Below are positions 1 to 8,236 of a stretch of 34,373 bases of DNA, in pieces (position 1 is the stretch's first letter; every line of letters begins with the position of its first letter). Position numbers and translations under genes: made by a program. The notes under the pieces are model-generated. The model did not search any database and was not told where the DNA came from. It saw nothing but the letters and a program-made list of their open reading frames with translations. The DNA comes from an uncultured Bacilli bacterium (lineage in GTDB: Bacteria; Bacillota_I; Bacilli_A; RF39; UBA660), in contig CANRJV010000012.1 of assembly GCA_947631045.1 (NCBI GenBank), positions 1-34,373 of the forward strand, read 5' to 3'.

Positions 1-327
1 ACTAGAAATGATTGCAAGTGGTAGGCATACCTTAAATGCACAAAAAAAATAAATAACGAAACTAATTATAGTTTTGCTCCAGCATTCGCTTAATATAGCG
101 TAGGAGTATCTTATATATACTTTGCTTATAGAGTTATATAAGGTTCATGAAATATAAGATATATTGTTTTATTTGATTAGGGTAAAACAACGAATAATTT
201 TCTAATCTTGGCTATATAGAAAATGGGTTGGAGTTGTCTATATAGAGAAAATAAATTCCAACTAAACTTGTAGATATTGTTTCATAGATTATATTGGACA
301 CGAGTTCGACTCTCGTCTACTCCACCA
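1..327 (+). ncRNA. ssrA: tmRNA (partial, 5' end outside window)
   Basis: Transfer-messenger RNA, which rescues stalled ribosomes by adding a degradation tag. The 3' end (about 296-327) is tRNA-like: GGACACGAGTTCGACTCTCG gives a T-arm with TTCGA, followed by an acceptor strand ending in an encoded CCA at 325-327. Near the start there is an open tag reading frame ending Asn-Glu-Thr-Asn-Tyr-Ser-Phe-Ala-Pro-Ala-Phe-Ala with stop TAA at 91-93. The frame is open back to about position 37, so the resume codon is not certain. AT-rich pairing segments typical of the pseudoknot region follow. The 5' acceptor half lies upstream of the window. Confidence 0.88.
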
Positions 328-338
328 AATTAAAAATT

Positions 339-363
339 AACTCCACAAAAAGTGGAGTTTTAA
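339..363 (+). terminator. Rho-independent terminator of tmRNA
   Basis: Perfect 8-bp stem AACTCCAC (339-346) / GTGGAGTT (352-359) with an AAAAA loop and a short T-run, directly after the tmRNA CCA end. Confidence 0.8.
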
Positions 364-418
364 AATAGATTAATCTTTTTTTGCCTTATAAATCAAAGAA
401 AAAGCCAATTAAATATGG

Positions 419-1093
419 CTATTTATTAAACATAGTTATTTTATCATTTTTATCAATTGTTAAAAGTGTAATATTATTAATTTTTTTCTTTTTCTCTTTT
501 AAATAATTATTTAACCAAGTCTTACTTTTATGAGCTTTTTTTAATTCCGATTCATTTAAAACTCCATCGACGATAATTAAATGGCTTAGAGTTTGCTTCG
601 AACATTTCTTTTGGAAACTATTTTTTAAATCAGTACTAGTAAGAGGTTGATTTTTTTCTTTTAAAAGAATTGATATGTCTCCGGAAGGCTCTAGAATGGC
701 AGTTCCTAGTTCATTAATATCAAAGCACCCTTTAAGACGACAATTTTCTAATACTTTGGCAACACTTAATTTGGCATCTTCTAAAGCATCATAATTGAAA
801 TTATCATTTTCAAATAAAACTAAAGGTTCACCATCGACAATTTCTTCAACTGTATGACTATGATAAGAAATAAGAGAAGTTATATAGCCAATAATTCCAA
901 AGACTACTAAAGCAATTATGCCATCATATAGAGGAGTATCTAAGCTAATAATGGAATCAGCCGCGATAGATCCAATTGTTATACTTAAGACATAATCGTA
1001 TAAAGTTAAATTTTTAATTTGTTTTTTGCCATTAATTTTCACAATTAAAAATAAAATAGCAAACATAACTAAAGCCCTTATTAAGATTTGCAT
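419..1093 (-). CDS. DUF421 (YetF/YdfS-type) membrane protein
   Basis: Inner-membrane protein of the DUF421 family, common in Firmicutes; its molecular role is not settled. The N-terminal half has three hydrophobic segments (about residues 4-20, 34-50, 57-77). It carries the family's GKKQI segment just after the first helix and LSITIGSIAAD in the second. The C-terminal half is the soluble alpha/beta domain of the family (GEPLVLFENDNFNYDAL, then a conserved basic/Leu-rich stretch). The length of 224 aa is usual for the family. It stands alone on the minus strand, convergent with the tmRNA and divergent from the next gene. Family assignment is secure; function is not. Confidence 0.85.
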   Translation of the reverse strand: MQILIRALVMFAILFLIVKINGKKQIKNLTLYDYVLSITIGSIAADSIISLDTPLYDGIIALVVFGIIGYITSLISYHSHTVEEIVDGEPLVLFENDNFNYDALEDAKLSVAKVLENCRLKGCFDINELGTAILEPSGDISILLKEKNQPLTSTDLKNSFQKKCSKQTLSHLIIVDGVLNESELKKAHKSKTWLNNYLKEKKKKINNITLLTIDKNDKITMFNK

Positions 1094-1155
1094 TTATATC
1101 ACCTAATTATAATATGGCCTATTTTCTCAAAATTATGATGTTTGTTAAAAAGTGA

Positions 1156-1184
1156 TTGTTAATTTATTTAAATACTGATATACT
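1156..1184 (+). promoter_or_regulatory. Promoter for the four-TM protein gene at 1208
   Basis: TTGTTA (1156-1161), a 17-bp spacer, then TATACT (1179-1184). It lies 24 bp before the ATG at 1208. Confidence 0.6.
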
Positions 1185-1207
1185 AAAGGCGAAAGCGAGT
1201 AGTAAAA

Positions 1208-2098
1208 ATGAAAAAATTTTTTAAAATATTAGGAACAATTATTTTGGGTTTAATTTTATTTTTAGGAGTAACATCCTTATTAATTTTAATTCCTTTAAGA
1301 CATACTATAAATGAAAATACTATTAGAAATATGGTGTCATCTTTAGAAATTGAAAAAGAAGTGGAAAATAATCCGGAATTAAAAGAAAGTATCGAAGAGG
1401 CTTTAATGCCTATTTATGATATTACAAGAGAAGTAGGTCTTAGTGATGATGTTGTTTTAAAATTACTAGATACTCAAGAAGTAAAAGATTTAATTGGGGA
1501 TATTGGTAGTAATGTTTATAATGCCATTATAACAGGTGAAAAGCAAAAATTAATTAATGTTCAAAATATTGAAAGAATTATAAGTGAGGCTATTGATGAT
1601 ATAAATGCTTTAGATATATATGAAATTGATAATAAAACTAAAAATGAAATTATTGATTTTGTGAAAGAAGAGGTTAATGATTATGAAGATTTATTACCGG
1701 AAACGGATGTCGTTTTAGATGGCTTATCTGAAGAAGATGTAAAAACTTTAAATATAGTTCGCTTTGTTCTATCTGATGAATTAGTTTTAATAGTTAGTGT
1801 TATCTCTTTAGGAGCCTTACTTTTAATAATTCTTCTTAACTTAGCAAAATGGCATTGGATTAAAGTTTCTAGTGGTATAGTTTTAGGAAGTACAATATTA
1901 ATGATATTGGTAACATCTGTTATCTTAGGGGTAAATAATTATTATTTAGCCTCTGATTATTCTTATATTTCTGATTTTATTAGTGGGTATGTTAATTTAA
2001 ATTATCTTATATCAGGAATTACTTTCCTTGTAGCCATAATTATCTTAATTACTTATAGTATTGTTTTGAAAAAAATTACCAAAAGGGAAGAAGCATAA
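1208..2098 (+). CDS. Membrane protein of unknown function, four TM segments
   Basis: I do not recognise this family. The 296-aa product has one N-terminal membrane helix (about residues 8-29). A roughly 165-residue acidic, helix-rich domain follows and is probably extracytoplasmic. Three more hydrophobic segments follow (about 192-212, 222-243, 266-288), and the tail is short and basic (KKITKREEA). The layout of one helix, a soluble domain and a three-helix bundle resembles anchored stress or envelope proteins of Firmicutes, but no diagnostic motif is visible. It has its own promoter. The ribosome site before the ATG is weak (GCGAG). Confidence 0.75.
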   Translation: MKKFFKILGTIILGLILFLGVTSLLILIPLRHTINENTIRNMVSSLEIEKEVENNPELKESIEEALMPIYDITREVGLSDDVVLKLLDTQEVKDLIGDIGSNVYNAIITGEKQKLINVQNIERIISEAIDDINALDIYEIDNKTKNEIIDFVKEEVNDYEDLLPETDVVLDGLSEEDVKTLNIVRFVLSDELVLIVSVISLGALLLIILLNLAKWHWIKVSSGIVLGSTILMILVTSVILGVNNYYLASDYSYISDFISGYVNLNYLISGITFLVAIIILITYSIVLKKITKREEA

Positions 2099-2149
2099 GT
2101 CTACTAGTCAAAGAATAATTTTTGATTTATAATTAAAGAGAGGTGGATT

Positions 2150-2521
2150 ATGAGAGAATTAAAATTAAAAAAATGTTTAAATTGTGGCGCGATGATTAAG
2201 GTAATTGAAGATTGTCATTGCGCTTGTAATTTTATTTGTTGTGATGAAAAAATGACTGATATAAAACCAAATACAGAGGAAGCTGCAGTTGAAAAACATC
2301 TTCCTACTTATGAGGTTAAAGGTGATAAAATTGAAGTACAAGTAAATCATGTTATGGACGCTGACCATTATATTGAATGGATTAGTTTTGTTTCTGAAGA
2401 GTGTGAAGAAACAATTTATTTAGAACCAGGTATGGATGCGAAAGCTGTATTCCCATATCAAAAAGGAACTTTATATTCTTATTGTAATAAACATGGTTTA
2501 TGGAGTGAGGCTGTTAAATAA
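2150..2521 (+). CDS. Superoxide reductase, desulfoferrodoxin type
   Basis: Reduces superoxide to peroxide in the cytoplasm of anaerobes. The N-terminal desulforedoxin-like zinc/iron site has Cys9, Cys12, Cys30 and Cys31 (CLNCG ... CCDEKM). The C-terminal catalytic domain shows all five iron ligands of the family: His50 in EKHLP, His67, His73 in HYIEW, and Cys112/His115 in YCNKHGLW. The catalytic Glu48-Lys49 pair is also present. The 123-aa length is normal. Extra cysteines at 22, 24 and 26 lie between the two halves of the N-terminal site. The ribosome site AGAGAGGTGG precedes the ATG. It pairs functionally with the rubrerythrin at 29409. Confidence 0.93.
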   Translation: MRELKLKKCLNCGAMIKVIEDCHCACNFICCDEKMTDIKPNTEEAAVEKHLPTYEVKGDKIEVQVNHVMDADHYIEWISFVSEECEETIYLEPGMDAKAVFPYQKGTLYSYCNKHGLWSEAVK

Positions 2522-2568
2522 TTTGCCAAAATAAATATTTCATTATAAAATAGATTTAGGTGGTTAAG

Positions 2569-3012
2569 ATGGGTAAAGTATATGATAAAGTATTAGAATT
2601 TAAAAATAAATATCCGGGTGGAATTTTCTGGCGCCTTAAAAAGCATTCTAAAGTGGTTGAGGATTACATAAATCCTGATGAAGAAGTACTATATGCTTTT
2701 TGTGCCCAAAAGAATGACAAATTTAGTGAGATATTTAATACTTTTGTTATAGTTCTTACCAATAAAAGAATTTTATTGGGACATAAAAGACTTACTTGGG
2801 GAAGTTTTCTTTATTCAATAACACCTGATTTATATAACGATATGGAAATTTATAAGGGCCTAATATGGGGTAAAGTAACAATCGATACTGTTAAAGAAGT
2901 AGTAGTTTTAACTAATATTTCAGTAAATGGATTAGATGAGATTGAAACAACTATTTCGGAGTTTATGATGAAAGAGAAAAAGAAGTATGGAGAGCCAAAA
3001 AAAGAAGATTAA
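2569..3012 (+). CDS. Small PH-domain-like protein
   Basis: Cytoplasmic protein of 147 aa. The stretch from about residue 35 to 125 has the look of a bacterial pleckstrin-homology (bPH) fold: a DEEVLYAFCAQ strand, then FVIVLTNKRILLG, then repeated beta strands and a C-terminal helix. The LTNKRILL signature is typical of such proteins in Firmicutes; the role is unknown. The reading frame is open from a GTG at 2560. The AGGTGG ribosome site (2558-2563) overlaps that GTG and sits 5 nt before the ATG at 2569, so the ATG is the start. The 3' end overlaps the next gene by 26 bp in another frame, suggesting translational coupling. Confidence 0.7.
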   Translation: MGKVYDKVLEFKNKYPGGIFWRLKKHSKVVEDYINPDEEVLYAFCAQKNDKFSEIFNTFVIVLTNKRILLGHKRLTWGSFLYSITPDLYNDMEIYKGLIWGKVTIDTVKEVVVLTNISVNGLDEIETTISEFMMKEKKKYGEPKKED

Positions 3013-4087
3013 ATTATATATATTTATTATTGTTTTAATCGGGTGCTTTGTTGTTTTTCTCATTTTTACTTTTAAACCTTATTCATATAATCGAAAATAT
3101 CAAGTTAATAAATATGAAATAGAGGAAATATATAATAAAGAAACAGGTTATTATACTTTTTTAATTCAAGATGACAAAACTATTTATTCATTTTTAATTA
3201 ATCATAAATATACTAAAAAAAGAGAACTTATCAATAATGTTTTAGAATATAAAGGAGAAGATGAAAAATGCCTTTTACCGGAAGGAAAAAATTTTCACTT
3301 TTATCCTTTATGTAAAAATGACGAGGGAGTATATACTTATAATTTAAGTAATTTAAAAATAGATAACTATAAATATAATAAAATAGCTAATTTAGATAAA
3401 TCATATGAAAAAATTGAACTTAATTATTTAAATGATAAAAGTTATTTAGTTTTTAATTATCGCGGTTTTTATTCTATAAATCCAAAAGAAAATAAAAATA
3501 TTAACTTATTTAATAATGATATTTATACTTTAAATTTAATCTATCAAAGTAAGGAATATGTTATTGTTCCGGATTATAATGAAACCCATTATTTTTCAAA
3601 AATTTATTTAATAAATGTTAAAAATGGTTCTTATGAAGAGATAAAATTAGAAACACCAATATCTTTTGACAGTGTCTTTTTAGGAGAATATAAAAATAAA
3701 GTTTATTTACTGGATAAAAAAGAAGAGAAAGAATATCAAATTAATTTAAGAACTAAAAAGATTGAAGAAACAGATTATCTAATATTAGAAAATAATAAAT
3801 TAGTGAAGAAAAGTTTTAAAGATATTGTGGTAAATAATTTAAACTTTTTACCAATTTCTTATCCAGAGTATAAATTACAAAATAATATTTTATATCAAGT
3901 TATTGAAGATAATTTAGTAAAAATATCGAATCTAGAAGTTAGCAAAATAATTAAAGTTGAAGATGATACCATCTATTATTTAGCTAAAGATAGTTTAATG
4001 ATGTACAATAATAAAGTAGGAGAAATTAAATTACTTAGTAGTTTTGAATGGAACTTTAATAATGATAATATTATTTATATTTTTTAA
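2987..4087 (+). CDS. Membrane-anchored protein of unknown function
   Basis: A 366-aa product with a basic N-terminus (MESQKKKIK) and one membrane helix (about residues 9-29), followed by a long Asn/Lys/Tyr-rich domain likely outside the cell. The repeating pattern of short beta-type strands (for example YLVFNYRGFYSIN, YVIVPDYNETHYF, YLLDKKEEKEYQI) suggests a beta-propeller-like fold, but this is inference only. The start overlaps the upstream PH-like gene by 26 bp; the ATG is preceded by AAGTATGGAGAG within that gene. I find no enzyme motif. Confidence 0.65.
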   Translation: MESQKKKIKLYIFIIVLIGCFVVFLIFTFKPYSYNRKYQVNKYEIEEIYNKETGYYTFLIQDDKTIYSFLINHKYTKKRELINNVLEYKGEDEKCLLPEGKNFHFYPLCKNDEGVYTYNLSNLKIDNYKYNKIANLDKSYEKIELNYLNDKSYLVFNYRGFYSINPKENKNINLFNNDIYTLNLIYQSKEYVIVPDYNETHYFSKIYLINVKNGSYEEIKLETPISFDSVFLGEYKNKVYLLDKKEEKEYQINLRTKKIEETDYLILENNKLVKKSFKDIVVNNLNFLPISYPEYKLQNNILYQVIEDNLVKISNLEVSKIIKVEDDTIYYLAKDSLMMYNNKVGEIKLLSSFEWNFNNDNIIYIF

Positions 4088-4132
4088 ATAACATCTTAAT
4101 TTTTTTAACATACCTTATATTAGAGGTGTTAT

Positions 4133-4585
4133 ATGTTTGAAAGTTATAAATTAAGTAAAGGTGAAGATTTAGATAGTGTTGCTAAAAAATTTAATACAAG
4201 TGTTAAAGTCTTACAAGATTTAAATAATATTTATTTTTTAGATGGTTTAAGAGAAGATATGGAATTAATTGTTCCTGCAAGTAGCAAAGATTATTTTAAT
4301 TATTATACAGTAGAAACGGGCGATAGTCTTTACGCTATTGCGAGAAAGTATAATATTAATCCGGAGTTACTAGCTAGTATGAATGGACTTAATATGGATG
4401 ATTATATTTATCCTAATCAACAATTGTTAATTCCCAAGAATGGTTATTCTTATTATATAACAGCAGATGGTGATACTTTAGATGAAGTTATTAAAGTATT
4501 TAATAGTAATAAAGATAAATTTTTAAATGAAAATGGAACAATTTATTTAATGGCAGGTCAATTACTTGTTAATAAAAAGAACTAG
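4133..4585 (+). CDS. LysM repeat protein
   Basis: A 150-aa protein made of three LysM-like units. The central one is clear (about residues 58-102: YYTVETGDSLYAIARKYNI ... YIYPNQQLLIP). The first (residues 4-50: YKLSKGEDLDSVAKKFNTS ... MELIVP) and third (about 106-148) are weaker. LysM domains bind N-acetylglucosamine chains of peptidoglycan. No signal peptide is visible and there is no catalytic domain, so export or association with the spore or cell wall is uncertain. The ribosome site AGAGGTG lies before the ATG. A terminator follows. Confidence 0.85.
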   Translation: MFESYKLSKGEDLDSVAKKFNTSVKVLQDLNNIYFLDGLREDMELIVPASSKDYFNYYTVETGDSLYAIARKYNINPELLASMNGLNMDDYIYPNQQLLIPKNGYSYYITADGDTLDEVIKVFNSNKDKFLNENGTIYLMAGQLLVNKKN

Positions 4586-4617
4586 GATATTTTATAAATT
4601 AAATCCTAGTTTTTTTC
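4580..4617. terminator. Bidirectional terminator between LysM and XRE genes
   Basis: Stem AACTAGGAT (4580-4588) / ATCCTAGTT (4603-4611) followed by a T-run to 4616. It lies between convergent genes. The plus-strand T-run is the strong one. Confidence 0.8.
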
Positions 4618-4840
4618 ATTTCATAATTGATTTTTTATAAGGTTTTCTTTCATCTGTTCTATAAAGAATATAGTCGGTACTAGTGTTATATAAATCCGCC
4701 AGTTTAACTAATATATCTTCAGTTAACATCGTTCTCCCAGTTTCAATATAACTATAGTTTCGTTGAGTTATGCCAATCTTTTTAGCCACTTCAGTTTGAT
4801 TTAAACCTAAATCTTCTCTTATTTCACGCATTCGATTCAT
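4616..4840 (-). CDS. XRE-family repressor (small HTH)
   Basis: A 74-aa single-domain DNA-binding protein. The HTH_3 fold spans residues 5-60, with helix 2/3 in LNQTEVAKKIGITQRNYSYIETGR. The tail TDYILYRTDERKPYKK is almost the same as that of the second half of the regulator at 24650-25105. It is divergent from the surface-protein gene at 4955, and the 114-bp gap holds an inverted repeat. The simplest reading is a repressor of that gene and of itself. It is the only main gene in the window ending in TGA. Confidence 0.85.
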   Translation of the reverse strand: MNRMREIREDLGLNQTEVAKKIGITQRNYSYIETGRTMLTEDILVKLADLYNTSTDYILYRTDERKPYKKSIMK

Positions 4841-4875
4841 TTTTTATTCACCAACACAATTAAATCATAGATAAA

Positions 4876-4918
4876 TTTTGTCTATTGATATTTAGACAAA
4901 AATGGTCTAAAATATAAT
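4876..4918 (+). promoter_or_regulatory. Inverted-repeat operator and -10 box before the surface protein gene
   Basis: TTTTGTCTA (4876-4884) is repeated inverted as TAGACAAAA (4893-4901) around an 8-bp centre, and a further half-site GGTCTAAAA lies at 4904-4912. A perfect -10 TATAAT (4913-4918) follows, so a bound repressor would block the plus-strand promoter. The adjacent XRE protein is the natural ligand (inference). Confidence 0.6.
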
Positions 4919-4954
4919 TATGTTATATCATATAAAATACATAAGGAGGTAGCC

Positions 4955-6487
4955 ATGGTAGAAGATAAATATAATAATAAAAAGAAAACAATAATAGGAA
5001 TAATTATAGCAGGAGTATTTTTAATAGTCTTAGTTACAGGAGCAACATATGCCTTCTTTAGTATAAATGTAAGTAATGGTAGTACAAGTACAAATATAAA
5101 TGTCAATATGGGCAAATTAAATAATATTGCTATCAAAGGAACAGAAAATAATACTTTGCATATTAAAGTAAGTTCTGAAGATATGAAGTTAGCTAGTAAA
5201 GGAACAAGTTATTATGCTACAACAGATACAAGCAAAAATTACTTAAATGAAGGCGACGACCATGTAATAAATATTGCCAACTTATTAGTAGAAGGAGAAA
5301 TGACTCCCACTAATATATGTACAGCTAAATTAAAAGTCGAAATGGATGGCGAGTTAAAAGATGCTTTACAAGATGGTGATACCTTACTTCATATAGAAGG
5401 TGGAAGAAGTAAACATGATATAGATTTGAGTTTATTATTAGATGAATATCCCATAGAGTTTGTTGTAGATAAAAGCGAAAGCAAACCAATAAATGCCTCT
5501 TTAAAACTTATAAATAGAGATGCTGATCAAACATACATTGCCGGAAAGACCTTAAGTGTAACATTAACAATAGAAGGCTTAACATGCAAAGTGCAAAATC
5601 CAGATGATGCAGTAGAAAAGATATTAGCCAATTCAGAGCAATATTTAGAAAAAGCCGAAGAAGTATCATTGAGAGGAGATGTCCTTCGAAGATTTCAAGG
5701 TCAAGTGGAAAAAGATGAACAAGGTAATATAATAAATGATATAAATAATTATATCTGTTTTGAAACAACAGAAAAGGAAAAATGTTTAAAAGATACAGAT
5801 AAATATTTATATAGAATAATTGGAATAGATACATTAAATAATGAATTAAAAATAATAAAAAGAGAGGCATTAAATGATTTACAACAATGGGGCACACCAT
5901 ATCAAACATGGGAAACAAGCGATTTACAAAAAAAATTAAATGACACATTATATTTAAGTGAAGTTTCAAAAAGTTGGGCAGATTTAATACAGCTATATGA
6001 TTGGGAATATGGGGATATACCATATGGTGATAATTTAGGAACAGGAATTTTTGATGCAAATAATAATATAAACGGGCAACAAATGTATAAAAATGAACAA
6101 GCAATTTGGAAAACTAATAATAAAGTGAGTGCCAAAATAGGCTTGATTTATTTAAGTGATTATTGGTTATCGGGAGGAGATAATTTAAAATGTGTAAATA
6201 GTAATTTATGTATTGAATGTAAAAAAAGTTGGATGTACTTAAGTAATAATGATACAAAAGATTTAAGCACAACCAAACAAGACCCGCCTAGTTTTCGTGA
6301 ATGGACCGCTAGTACTCAAGACTCATACTGGTCTGCATGGGATATCTATACTATTGGCTCACCAGCCGGGTGTGGGCGTGTGGATTGTTTTGATTCTGTA
6401 CGTCCGGTCTTCTATCTTCAATCTGGTTTAAAATTATTGGGAGAAGGAAAATTATCTGATCCATATATAATCCAAGGTGTTGAATAA
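4955..6487 (+). CDS. TasA/camelysin-like surface protein with a C-terminal domain shared with the gene at 25927
   Basis: A 510-aa exported protein. The N-terminus is basic, then a membrane/signal segment (about 11-33) ends in GATYAFFS, as in TasA/camelysin-type SipW substrates; a secreted beta-rich domain follows to about 210. From SLRGDVLRRFQG (about 236) to the end it shares a domain with the protein at 25927-27342: NDINNYICFET, YLYRIIGI, LKIIKREAL, IGLIYLSDYWLS, WMYLSNNDTKDLSTTK, VRPVFYL, DPYII. This may match the DUF6273-type domain of gut Firmicutes (a guess from memory). The last 70 residues hold a patch of different base composition (6281-6412, about half G/C). A strong AAGGAGGT site precedes the ATG. 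It is divergent from its likely XRE repressor, and a terminator follows. Confidence 0.8.
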   Translation: MVEDKYNNKKKTIIGIIIAGVFLIVLVTGATYAFFSINVSNGSTSTNINVNMGKLNNIAIKGTENNTLHIKVSSEDMKLASKGTSYYATTDTSKNYLNEGDDHVINIANLLVEGEMTPTNICTAKLKVEMDGELKDALQDGDTLLHIEGGRSKHDIDLSLLLDEYPIEFVVDKSESKPINASLKLINRDADQTYIAGKTLSVTLTIEGLTCKVQNPDDAVEKILANSEQYLEKAEEVSLRGDVLRRFQGQVEKDEQGNIINDINNYICFETTEKEKCLKDTDKYLYRIIGIDTLNNELKIIKREALNDLQQWGTPYQTWETSDLQKKLNDTLYLSEVSKSWADLIQLYDWEYGDIPYGDNLGTGIFDANNNINGQQMYKNEQAIWKTNNKVSAKIGLIYLSDYWLSGGDNLKCVNSNLCIECKKSWMYLSNNDTKDLSTTKQDPPSFREWTASTQDSYWSAWDIYTIGSPAGCGRVDCFDSVRPVFYLQSGLKLLGEGKLSDPYIIQGVE

Positions 6488-6491
6488 TATT

Positions 6492-6517
6492 ACTTGAGAA
6501 TTAACTCTCAAGTTTTT
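6492..6517 (+). terminator. Terminator after the surface protein gene
   Basis: Stem ACTTGAGA (6492-6499) / TCTCAAGT (6506-6513), loop ATTAAC, then a T-run. Confidence 0.85.
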
Positions 6518-6628
6518 CTTTTTGTAAAATTGCATAAATTAAGGGTAAACTAATCTGTATGGTACTAGGGATTTATTTACATTTTATCTGGTTTTTGATA
6601 TGATATATATGAGTATAGGGGAATAGAT

Positions 6629-8236
6629 ATGATACTAAGAAGGCCTTATGCATTTTTAATTAAACATTTTAGATTAATTAACTTCTTACTCGCTATATTT
6701 GCAGGTTATATTGCTTATTTAACTTATAATATAGTGGCTTTTTTTAGTGAATATATTTCTAATGGATATACAGGTAATTTTTATGAAGGCTTTTATACTG
6801 AATACATACCTTTATCATTCTATGTTGGATTAATATTAATTTGTTTCCTTCTCTTATTATTGTGTGGTTTATTTTTATATAAGAAAAAAAATAATAAAGT
6901 ATATGTGGCAGCCCTTATATATTATATAGTAGCTTTTGCTTTAATAGCTATTGTTAAAAATGAAATGATTACAATGGAAAGCAATGTTATTACAGCGGAA
7001 GCAGCGCGGGCTTTTAGAGATATTTCTTTAATTGTAATAGTTCCTCAAGCAGTATTTTTGATCTTCTTTTTAATGTATGGTTTTGGGTTTAATTTTAGTA
7101 AGTTTAATTTTCAACAAGATTTAAGAGATTTACAAATAACTGAAGAAGATAGCGAAGAAGTAGAAATAACCATTAAAAAAGATAATGTCAAACTTCAAAG
7201 AAATTTTCGGAGATTTTTAAGAGAGTTTAGATATTATATTAAGGAAAATAAGTTTTTCTTTATTGTTATTTGCATTGCTTTAGTCGGATTAATTGGTTAT
7301 GGGATATATTTAACTCTTCCCGAAATTGTCGATTCTAAATATATTCAAGGAGAAACATTTAATTTTAAAAATTTAACTTATCGAATTGAAGATAGTATTA
7401 TTACTAATTTAGATTATAATGGTAATTACTTAAAAGACAATAAATATTATTTAGTTGTAAAATTATATGTTAAAAATAATTCAGTACTTTCTGAATCTTT
7501 GAATACCAATAATTTTCGTTTAGAGGTTGGAAGTGATTATTATTATCCTGTTACTGATAAAGGCAGTTATTTTATCGATTATGCTAAAAATTTTTCCGGA
7601 ACTGATTTGAAGAAAGAATCTGAAAATATCTTTTCTTTAATTTATGAAATTGGCGCTAAAGATGTAAAAAAAACTTACCGAATTAAAATTAATAATGGTT
7701 CAGCTTTCTCTGATAAAACTTGGATTGGGAAATTTAATTATGTTACAATTACCCCTGTTATTGTTGATAAAATTATGAGTGAAGGAGAATACGACGTAGG
7801 TAAAGAAATAAATTTTAGTAACTCATATTTAAAAAATACTACTTTTACGGTAACTGATTATAGTATTGAAAATAGATATTATTATACCTATAAACATTGT
7901 CTTAGACTAGATGAGTGTGAAACCTACCAAAATATGATAAATTTAGGATATAAATCTCAAGATAAAAGTTTATTAATATTAGGTTATAAGTTTGATTTAG
8001 ATAAAACAGTACCTTTTTATACTAATGCGGCAGATGTAACTACTTTTGCTTCAACATTTTTTAAAATAAGATACAGCTATGAAGATGAGGATGTTCTAGA
8101 AACAATAGAAAATGTTACACCCAATAGTGATAAATCAAAATTAGTTTTTGAAGTAAATAGAAAAGTAAGAGAAGCTAATCATTTGTGGCTATCAATAATT
8201 ATCCGTAACAAAGAATATTTAATTAAATTAAAATAA
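6629..8236 (+). CDS. Polytopic membrane protein with a C-terminal extracytoplasmic domain
   Basis: A 535-aa protein of unknown function. Hydrophobic segments lie at about residues 16-38, 60-84, 91-109, 131-150 and 208-230. A charged cytoplasmic loop (about 155-205, with EEDSEEVEITIKKD) lies between the fourth and fifth. The C-terminal 300 residues are beta-rich. The segment KYYLVVKLYVKNNS ... NNFRLEVG looks like the DUF4352/telokin-like fold found in anchored Firmicutes proteins; that match is tentative. The ribosome site AGGGGAA precedes the ATG. It stops immediately before the convergent small gene. Confidence 0.7.
   Translation: MILRRPYAFLIKHFRLINFLLAIFAGYIAYLTYNIVAFFSEYISNGYTGNFYEGFYTEYIPLSFYVGLILICFLLLLLCGLFLYKKKNNKVYVAALIYYIVAFALIAIVKNEMITMESNVITAEAARAFRDISLIVIVPQAVFLIFFLMYGFGFNFSKFNFQQDLRDLQITEEDSEEVEITIKKDNVKLQRNFRRFLREFRYYIKENKFFFIVICIALVGLIGYGIYLTLPEIVDSKYIQGETFNFKNLTYRIEDSIITNLDYNGNYLKDNKYYLVVKLYVKNNSVLSESLNTNNFRLEVGSDYYYPVTDKGSYFIDYAKNFSGTDLKKESENIFSLIYEIGAKDVKKTYRIKINNGSAFSDKTWIGKFNYVTITPVIVDKIMSEGEYDVGKEINFSNSYLKNTTFTVTDYSIENRYYYTYKHCLRLDECETYQNMINLGYKSQDKSLLILGYKFDLDKTVPFYTNAADVTTFASTFFKIRYSYEDEDVLETIENVTPNSDKSKLVFEVNRKVREANHLWLSIIIRNKEYLIKLK

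Noticed and set aside
5508-6135. Long minus-strand open frames inside the surface protein gene
   Set aside because: Leu/Tyr-rich antisense shadows of an AT-rich gene, with no ribosome site and an unlikely composition.
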